A DNA stretch of 64,000 bases from Rapidithrix thailandica (GTDB lineage: Bacteria > Bacteroidota > Bacteroidia > Cytophagales > Flammeovirgaceae). Numbering within the stretch: the first letter of the stretch is position 1; the number at the start of each line of letters is the position of its first letter. The notes beneath the pieces are model-generated. The model saw nothing but the letters and a program-made list of their open reading frames with translations. It did not search any database and was not told where the DNA came from. The position numbers and the translations under genes are program-made. The stretch is taken from positions 1 through 64,000 of the forward strand of contig NZ_JBDKWZ010000003.1 of NCBI RefSeq assembly GCF_039710355.1, written 5' to 3'. Shown here piece after piece: positions 8,567 to 15,299 of this stretch.

Positions 8567-9754
8567 ATGAAAAAACTTCCTGTCACAGTATTAAGCGGCT
8601 TTTTAGGTGCTGGTAAAACTACGTTACTCAATCATATTCTCAACAACCGGCAAGGACTGAAAGTCGCTGTGATTGTCAATGATATGAGTGAAATCAATAT
8701 TGACAGCCAACTGGTCGAAAAAGAAACCCGGCTCTCCCGCACAAAAGAAAAGCTAGTGGAGTTAAGCAATGGTTGTATTTGTTGTACCTTACGGGAAGAC
8801 TTAATGCTAGAAGTAGATAAGTTGGCCCGAATGGGACGGTTTGATTACCTTTTGATAGAAAGCACCGGGATATCGGAGCCCATTCCTGTGGCACAAACAT
8901 TTTCTTATGCCTTTGAACAAGATTTATTTGACCTCACGGAAAAAACCCGCTTAGATACCATGGTGACCGTAGTAGATGCTTTTAACTTCTTAAACGATTT
9001 TGGCAGTCCTGATACCATCTTTACCCGGCAACTTACCCGAGACTCCTCTGACCAACGGGCCATCGTGAATTTATTAGTCGACCAGGTCGAATTTGCCAAT
9101 GTAATTGTCCTAAACAAGACAGACTTAATCGACCCAAAGTCGCTTCATTTGATACGGGGAATTTTGATAAAATTAAACCCGGAAGCTAAAATCATTCCGT
9201 CTACCTACGGTAACATACCCCTTGAAGAAATTTTAAATACCCAAGCCTTTGATTACGAAAAAGCCTCCCAAGCGGCAGGATGGATCAAAGAACTCCAGCA
9301 AGAACATAGTCCGGAAACGGAAGAATATGGCATTCATTCTTTTGTATTCAGGCATGCGCGGCCCTTTCATCCCGAAAGGCTATGGCAATATATACAACAC
9401 CGTTGGCCAGCTACCATCCTTCGGAGTAAAGGGTTATTTTGGTTGATGAACCGGCCGGACAAAGCCTTGTTGTGGAGTCAAGCGGGAGGGTCGGTAAAAG
9501 CCGAGGTGTACGGTCATTGGTGGGCTTCACTCAGTGCCGAAGAAAAAGCCCGTAACCCACAGTTTGTAGAAAACCGGGAAATACTTGCCCAACACTGGCA
9601 CCCTCAGTGGGGCGACCGTAAAAATGAACTGGTCATTATCGGCCAGGCTTTAAACCAAGATCAGATTGAAAAAGACCTATGCAATTGTTTGGCTTCAGAC
9701 GCAGAGGTATCGTCCATGGAAAACTCTTTTGAGGAAGATGACTGGCCCCTTTAA
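8567..9754 (+). CDS. CobW/COG0523-family GTPase (probable zinc metallochaperone)
   Basis: 395 residues. The P-loop is at residues 11-20 (GFLGAGKTTL), the family metal-binding motif C70-I-C72-C73 is intact, the Walker B/switch region is LLIESTGISEP and the guanine-specificity motif NKTD is at 183-186. The C-terminal part (from about 250) is a CobW_C domain, followed by an acidic tail (EEDDWPL). COG0523 proteins are G3E GTPases that deliver metals; the subgroup found in zinc-limitation regulons gives zinc to client enzymes. No cobalamin genes are nearby, which argues against a CobW role in B12 synthesis. The gene is 140 bp after the small exported protein, probably in the same unit. A hairpin terminator follows. 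Confidence 0.9.
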   Translation: MKKLPVTVLSGFLGAGKTTLLNHILNNRQGLKVAVIVNDMSEINIDSQLVEKETRLSRTKEKLVELSNGCICCTLREDLMLEVDKLARMGRFDYLLIESTGISEPIPVAQTFSYAFEQDLFDLTEKTRLDTMVTVVDAFNFLNDFGSPDTIFTRQLTRDSSDQRAIVNLLVDQVEFANVIVLNKTDLIDPKSLHLIRGILIKLNPEAKIIPSTYGNIPLEEILNTQAFDYEKASQAAGWIKELQQEHSPETEEYGIHSFVFRHARPFHPERLWQYIQHRWPATILRSKGLFWLMNRPDKALLWSQAGGSVKAEVYGHWWASLSAEEKARNPQFVENREILAQHWHPQWGDRKNELVIIGQALNQDQIEKDLCNCLASDAEVSSMENSFEEDDWPL

Positions 9755-9780
9755 AGGACAGGGATTCAGTTGTAGCGGAG

Positions 9781-9812
9781 AAACCTTCCAGGTTTTGAAC
9801 CCTGGAAGGTTT
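9781..9812. terminator. Bidirectional hairpin terminator
   Basis: A perfect 12-bp stem (AAACCTTCCAGG at 9781-9792 with CCTGGAAGGTTT at 9801-9812, 8-base loop) lies between two convergent genes and can serve both. Confidence 0.8.
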
Positions 9813-9817
9813 TAGGA

Positions 9818-10945
9818 TTAAGCTTTTTTGAGGTTTTTCTCCAATACGTTCCAATGCTCTTCTTTGACAGCCCCAAAGGAGAACAAGGAAATTCCTTTGG
9901 CTCCTCCTTTCAAAGAAGCTTGGATCGCCTCTTCCAGCTCTTCCGGTTTTAAAGAAGGAACAAAGAGTCCGCTATACAACTGCTGATTGTGCTGAAGTGA
10001 CTTAATGCCTTTTTTCACCTGCTTGCGTATCCAGTTGATATCTTCATTATAGAAATTATGATACAACATTGGCAACAAAGCATCTATCTCCCAATGTGAC
10101 CATTGCTGACGCACGTGTTCCCAGTTCGGGAAAACCGCGGCAGAAGTTATCTTACCTTTCTCTTTGGCCACCGGGATCAATTTATTGTTTACCAAATTGG
10201 TGATCAAATCAAAACGGAATTGCCGCCAGGTTTTGCTCTTGGTAGGATCTTTCATTTCCAAAGGGTCTTCACCGTACTTTTCTTTATAATTTCCCCGGCA
10301 CACGTCACAATAGCAATAGTCGTATTCCGGATATTCCTTATCTTGTACGATATCGTATTTAGGTTGCAAGCCCTCGGCCAAGATCACATCCGGATGACGG
10401 ATATAATCAAAATGCACTCCATCCACATCAAAAGAGGCCAACTCCCGCACCCTGGTTTGGATAAATTCGTGCACCTCCGGCCGGGACGGACACAAAAAAC
10501 GATAGTAGTCCACATATGCCGGCTTATCCACCGAAGATTCTCCTTTACGGTTCACATTATACCATTCGGGATGTTTATCCCGGATTTCTTGCACCAGGCA
10601 AGGCATTGTCCACATCCAGGCGTGGATCTCCAGTCCGGCTTCTTTCGCCAGAGGAATCAATTGTTCCAGCCATTTGGCTTTTACCGGCAAATGTTCACTT
10701 TCATAATAGGCAGCACTTCCCTGGAATACCTCCGGTAAAATAGCATCAATCCCTACTTGTTTCATCTTGTCAAAACGCTTCTTCCAATCCTCATCACTGG
10801 CTTCAGTATCCGGAGTAATCCATACCCAGTTTTTAGAGGATTGTTGAGAAGAATTTGTCGAAAAAGCAGCCAAGGCTTGATGTTGCAAAGCTGCTGCCCC
10901 TACTAATCCGACTCCCGTTGCTTGTAAAAACTTTCTTCGTTTCAT
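9818..10945 (-). CDS. Tat-exported GHL10-type (family 10-like) glycosyl hydrolase
   Basis: 375 residues. The N-terminus MKRRKFLQATGVGLVGAAAL is a twin-arginine signal followed by an Ala-rich region. The rest matches the GHL10/DUF187 TIM-barrel family: GIDAILPEVFQGSAAYYES, LEIHAWMWTMPC, HPEWYNVNRKGES, a VDGVHFDYIRHP strand with acidic residues, a cysteine pair YCYCDVC, and SAAVFPNWEHV. Members act on cell-surface or environmental glycans, but exact substrates are mostly unknown. The DYIRHP segment carries the likely catalytic Asp. It stands alone between a terminator and a 479 bp upstream gap. The Tat signal rather than a Sec signal suggests it is folded before export. Confidence 0.85.
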   Translation of the reverse strand: MKRRKFLQATGVGLVGAAALQHQALAAFSTNSSQQSSKNWVWITPDTEASDEDWKKRFDKMKQVGIDAILPEVFQGSAAYYESEHLPVKAKWLEQLIPLAKEAGLEIHAWMWTMPCLVQEIRDKHPEWYNVNRKGESSVDKPAYVDYYRFLCPSRPEVHEFIQTRVRELASFDVDGVHFDYIRHPDVILAEGLQPKYDIVQDKEYPEYDYCYCDVCRGNYKEKYGEDPLEMKDPTKSKTWRQFRFDLITNLVNNKLIPVAKEKGKITSAAVFPNWEHVRQQWSHWEIDALLPMLYHNFYNEDINWIRKQVKKGIKSLQHNQQLYSGLFVPSLKPEELEEAIQASLKGGAKGISLFSFGAVKEEHWNVLEKNLKKA

Positions 10946-11424
10946 GATAATCGTTTAAACATACATACTCTATGTAAAATTTCGCTTTTCTTTCTATCGT
11001 CCAAATTATTAAAATTTCGAGAAAAGAAAGCACAGAAGAAAGAATTAATCTACCTTGAAGAGCCGGCCAAAATCAAACGATAAGAAGTAGTATATTTTCA
11101 AGGCCCGTTTAAGGGCAATTTTCTCTTATAACATTGCAAAAAATCCTTTCTAATTCTAATTTTTCTTTGAAAATTAATAGAGCAACAGTTCAATTAAATC
11201 TATTCTCCTTTTGCTTTTTGGATATTTTTTGTACCTTTAGCATAACTATAAAGTGGTATTATACCACCTACGCCTGACTTCGTTCATCTCCTATATACTC
11301 ATATCATATTTAATTGATTCCATTTCACTATATGGATTTTTTTTATAGTGTATTCAAACAACAATAGTCCAAACAGAGAATTATGCCATAATTTTTTATT
11401 GACAAGCTAAAGCCAATAGACCTT
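10946..11424. promoter_or_regulatory. 479-bp divergent intergenic region with palindromes
   Basis: It separates the minus-strand hydrolase from the plus-strand seven-PAS kinase. A candidate plus-strand promoter is TTTG (11210-11213), 18 bases, TACCTTTA (11232-11239), an imperfect -7. About 13 bases downstream lies GTGGTATTATACCAC (11253-11267), a palindrome with 7-bp arms, at a position suited to an operator. A second inverted repeat CACTATA/TATAGTG spans 11326-11350. No open frame here looks coding. Confidence 0.45.
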
Positions 11425-14400
11425 ATGAATTATTCTTCCAATATTAAGTTCCTAGAGGAAGAAATTGAGTTTCTCAAACAAGAGTTAGCAACGACCAAAG
11501 CCAAACTCGAGGAAAAAGAATTTATCTTTAATGCGATCTTAGAGGCAACTTTAGCAGGATATTGGGATTGGTATATCCAAGAGAATTATGAGTATCTGAG
11601 TCCAACATTTAAAAAAATGTTTGGCTATGAGGATAAAGAGTTGGAAAATAGTCCTGAGGCCTGGCAACGGTTGATTTTCCCGGAAGACTTGGAAAGGGTA
11701 TTTCGTATTTTTCAACTGCATGTCAACAGCAAAGGGGAAATTCCCTATGCGAATGAAGTACGCTTCCGGCATAAAAACGGTTCTACGGTGAATGTCTTAA
11801 GTAAAGGGAAAGTCATTGAGTGGGATGAACAAGGCAACCCGCTCAGGATGGTGGGGTGTCATGTTGATATTACCGAACTCAAAAATTTCCACAAAAAAGT
11901 CAATGACACTGCGGAACGACTAGAGCGCATTGTTTCGGGAATCAATGCCGGCATATGGGAATGGGATGTACAAATGGGCATTTTTTATGCATCTCCTAAC
12001 ATGTATAAGTTATTGGAGCTTCCCACAAACCTCTCTCCTCTGGACTATTCTTCATTTCTCTCGTTAATCCACCCGGAAGACCTGCCTTCCTTTCATCAGC
12101 ACTTAGATAATTATAGTCATCACCAAACCGCTTTCAAGATAGAACTCCGGCTCAATACAAAAAAACAGGGTTACCGTTGGTTTGAAGTCACTGTTAACGC
12201 CAAGGGGAAACAGGCCCCACAGGTAATTACCGGGTCCATTATTGAGATACACGAACGCAAAGAACTCCAACAAAACAGTCAAGAACAGCAGAATATATTA
12301 ATGGCTATTTTTAATGCGGTACCGGACCCTACGCTCATTGTCCAACAAGACGGTACCATACTGATGGCCAGTGAGCAAAACCTGCCTGTATTTGGCTATT
12401 CACCGGAAGAATTAACCGGAAAAAATGTAGAGATACTCGTGCCGGAGCAATCTCGCAAAACACATATACAACACCGTAAACAATACATAGCCAATCCTCA
12501 TACCCGGCCAATGGGGGCCGGTAAGGAGCTCTTTGCCTTGCATAAAGACGGCAAAAAAATTCCGGTGGAGATTTCGTTGAGTTATACAAAACTTCAAGGG
12601 GAACTGGTCACTATTGTTTCCGTTCGTGATATCTCATACCGCCAAGAGCAACAAAATATGCTAACAGCCATTTTTAATGCGGTGCCGGATCCTACGCTCA
12701 TTGTTCAACAAGACGGTACCATACTGATGGCCAGTGAGCAAAATCGCACCATATTCGGTTATGCCCCGGATGACTTAACGGGTAAAAACGTAGAGACATT
12801 AGTTCCGGAACAATACCGTAAAATGCATATACAACACCGGACTAAATATTTGGAAAACCCTCATACCCGGCCGATGGGAGCAGGTTTGGAGCTCTTTGCC
12901 TTGCATAAAGACGGCAGAAAAATTCCGGTGGAAATCTCATTAAGTTACACGCAATTACAAGGAGAACTGGTTACCATTGTATCCATTCGCGATATCTCGC
13001 ATCGAAAACAAATCGAAGAAGCCAAAGAGCGCAATAAGTTACGCTTTAAAAGTGTTTTCAACCAATCCTTTCAGTTGGTCAGCATTTTATCTCCGGAAGG
13101 TAAAATTTTGGAAGTTAACCAAGCAGCCTTGGACTTTACCGGCCATACGCTGGGTCAGTTAAAAAATAAACACTTTTGGGAAATTCCGATTTGGGTTGAA
13201 AACGGAGCCACCAAACGGCTACAAAATGCTATCAAAAAAGCCGCAAAGGACAACATTGTACGCTATAATACAAAAATCATCAACATCAAAGGGGAGATTA
13301 TTACCCTGGACTTTTCCATTAAACCGGTCAAAAACACCAAAGGGCAAATCGTTTTTCTTATCCCGGAAGGAAGAGATATTTCAGAAATTGTTACCACCAA
13401 AAAAGAACTGGAACAAAAGAAGTTTTTGCTGCGGGAGGCTGGCAGAATTGCACGGGTAGGCGGTTGGGAATATGATTTTCAAAATGAACAAATCACATGG
13501 TCGGAACAAGCGTATGAAATTCATGAAGTAGATCAAAAGTTTAAGCCTACGCCTCAAAACACCATGTCGTTTTACCCTAAAGAAACCCTTCCCATCATTC
13601 AGGATGCTGTGCAAGAAGCCGTATTGAATAAGAAAAGCTGGCAGGTTGAAATCCCCTATTTCACGGCAAAAAAGAAGCGGATATGGGTACGCTCCATCGG
13701 TGAGCCTATTTTGAATGATAAGGGGGAAGTTACCGGGATGAAAGGCATCGTACAAGACATCACCGAACAATACCTGCAACGCAAAAAGATGCAGGAAAAC
13801 GAAGAGCGTTTTACCAAAGCATTTCACCATGCACCCATTGGTATCGCCCTGGTCAGCCCCGAAGGCAACTGGCTCAAGGTAAACAAAGCCTTGTGTCAAA
13901 TAGTGGGCTATACGGAGGACGAATTACTCACAATGGACTGGCCCAGCCTTACTCATCCCGATGACCTGAAACAGGATATGCTCTTGGCCGAAAAGCTCTT
14001 TAACGGTGAAATTGATTCTTATCAATTGGAAAAACGCTATATCCATAAAAACGGAACAACCATACATATACTACTGATTGCCAGCATTGTCATCAAAGAA
14101 GAAGGCAAACCCAACTATGCCATCGTTCAAATTGCCGACATTACCCGTAAAAAGGAATTCGAAATCATGCAGATGCGGGAAAACATCAGTCTATTGACCA
14201 AAAAGAATACCCAGCTCGCCAACTTCGCCTATATCGTCTCCCATAATTTGAGAAAATATACGGGAAATATGGAGGTAATTGTGGATTTCTACCGGAACGC
14301 AAAAGACGATAAAGAAAGAGAGCTGTTTTTTGATAAAATAGAAACCATTTCCCACTCTTTATACGAAACCGTAGAGCACCTCACCAAGGTGGTAAAAATT

Positions 14401-14865
14401 AAGACCGATACCAATATCAAAAAGGAGCGGGTCGATTTGGAAAAACTCTTTCATAAAGTCAAAGACATTCTGGAAGGGGAAATAGAACAAACTCAAGCCC
14501 AAATTCACTATGATTTCGGCCAATACCCGACTATCGAATACCCTATGGCCTATATGGAAAGTATCTTATTAAACTTGCTGGGCAATGCGATCAAATATCG
14601 CAGTAAAGACCGGATTCCTCAAATTCAACTCAAAACCAAAGAAATCAATGGCAAATGCAAAATGACCTGTTCGGATAACGGTAAAGGTATTGATTTGGAA
14701 AAGTACGGCAGCAAGATATTTGGCATGTACAAAACGTTCCACAATAATTCCGATGCAAGAGGAATTGGTCTTTTTCTGACTAAAAATCAAATTGAAGCCA
14801 TGGGGGGCAGCATCCAGGTAGACAGTATAGTAGATCAAGGAACAACGTTTACAATTTTATTTTAA
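11425..14865 (+). CDS. Seven-PAS sensor histidine kinase
   Basis: A soluble 1146-residue kinase. An N-terminal coiled coil (about 1-30) is followed by about seven PAS/PAC units near residues 35-150, 165-275, 288-405, 409-525, 535-655, 665-785 and 795-915. Units three and four are near copies (FNAVPDPTLIVQQDGTILMA occurs twice, 121 codons apart). The HisKA is atypical: H940 lies in IVSHNLRKYTG, with N in place of the usual D/E after the His. The HATPase_c domain is intact (NLLGNAIKYR, SDNGKGID, ARGIGLFL). The first PAS is strongly similar to that of the kinase at 5824. No receiver is fused and no receiver gene is adjacent, so the partner is unknown. A hairpin terminator follows. Confidence 0.94.
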   Translation: MNYSSNIKFLEEEIEFLKQELATTKAKLEEKEFIFNAILEATLAGYWDWYIQENYEYLSPTFKKMFGYEDKELENSPEAWQRLIFPEDLERVFRIFQLHVNSKGEIPYANEVRFRHKNGSTVNVLSKGKVIEWDEQGNPLRMVGCHVDITELKNFHKKVNDTAERLERIVSGINAGIWEWDVQMGIFYASPNMYKLLELPTNLSPLDYSSFLSLIHPEDLPSFHQHLDNYSHHQTAFKIELRLNTKKQGYRWFEVTVNAKGKQAPQVITGSIIEIHERKELQQNSQEQQNILMAIFNAVPDPTLIVQQDGTILMASEQNLPVFGYSPEELTGKNVEILVPEQSRKTHIQHRKQYIANPHTRPMGAGKELFALHKDGKKIPVEISLSYTKLQGELVTIVSVRDISYRQEQQNMLTAIFNAVPDPTLIVQQDGTILMASEQNRTIFGYAPDDLTGKNVETLVPEQYRKMHIQHRTKYLENPHTRPMGAGLELFALHKDGRKIPVEISLSYTQLQGELVTIVSIRDISHRKQIEEAKERNKLRFKSVFNQSFQLVSILSPEGKILEVNQAALDFTGHTLGQLKNKHFWEIPIWVENGATKRLQNAIKKAAKDNIVRYNTKIINIKGEIITLDFSIKPVKNTKGQIVFLIPEGRDISEIVTTKKELEQKKFLLREAGRIARVGGWEYDFQNEQITWSEQAYEIHEVDQKFKPTPQNTMSFYPKETLPIIQDAVQEAVLNKKSWQVEIPYFTAKKKRIWVRSIGEPILNDKGEVTGMKGIVQDITEQYLQRKKMQENEERFTKAFHHAPIGIALVSPEGNWLKVNKALCQIVGYTEDELLTMDWPSLTHPDDLKQDMLLAEKLFNGEIDSYQLEKRYIHKNGTTIHILLIASIVIKEEGKPNYAIVQIADITRKKEFEIMQMRENISLLTKKNTQLANFAYIVSHNLRKYTGNMEVIVDFYRNAKDDKERELFFDKIETISHSLYETVEHLTKVVKIKTDTNIKKERVDLEKLFHKVKDILEGEIEQTQAQIHYDFGQYPTIEYPMAYMESILLNLLGNAIKYRSKDRIPQIQLKTKEINGKCKMTCSDNGKGIDLEKYGSKIFGMYKTFHNNSDARGIGLFLTKNQIEAMGGSIQVDSIVDQGTTFTILF
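12307..13010 (+). repeat. Tandem duplication of a PAS-coding unit, 363-bp period
   Basis: Two adjacent units inside the kinase gene match at high nucleotide identity by eye, e.g. ATTTTTAATGCGGT at 12307 and again at 12670, a period of 363 bases or 121 codons. Long exact tracts remain, including synonymous positions, so the copy event is fairly recent or kept alike by gene conversion. Confidence 0.85.
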
Positions 14866-15299
14866 AGAAAATGATACAGTAGGGATATACAATTTATCTA
14901 ATATTTCACGACCTCCCTATTTCCCACCTCCAAAACCATGAATGTTGCTCGCAGTGCCCCTTTTCCCCCTTGGGGTACTGCGAATTTTTAGGGTCTGACA
15001 AACCTTTACAAAAAGCTAAACGGTATATCTGTTTTTTTATCAAAGAGTTTCAAATCCAGCCTCAAACAACCTATAGTCAATTCGTTACCAACAACTTAAT
15101 ATAAATATTCATACTTTAGCAACTCACCACAACATATACTGTATTTGATTCCTTACTTTTACTTTCTAAGGATCAACCCTTTGAAATTTGCGGGATAAAT
15201 CATTAGCTTTGAATGCTCTGTTGTTTCCTCCCTCTTCATGATTTTGACTAAGCGAATGCAGTCAGAGCAAGGTGAATATGAAAAGTAAAGTATAAGACA
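14866..15299. other. 434-bp intergenic region
   Basis: It holds the terminator of the kinase gene (14949-14988) and the upstream region of the AraC-type regulator. CATACTTTAGC near 15112 resembles a -7 element (TAnnTTTA) but no convincing -33 partner was found. Nothing else coding was seen. Confidence 0.5.
14949..14988 (+). terminator. Rho-independent terminator of the seven-PAS kinase gene
   Basis: A 12-bp stem with one G-T pair (TCGCAGTGCCCC at 14949-14960, GGGGTACTGCGA at 14972-14983) is followed by ATTTTTA. Confidence 0.8.

Noticed and set aside
10103..10738. 211-codon frame opposite the GHL10-type hydrolase
   Set aside because: The hydrolase has a Tat signal and family motifs; the antisense frame has none.
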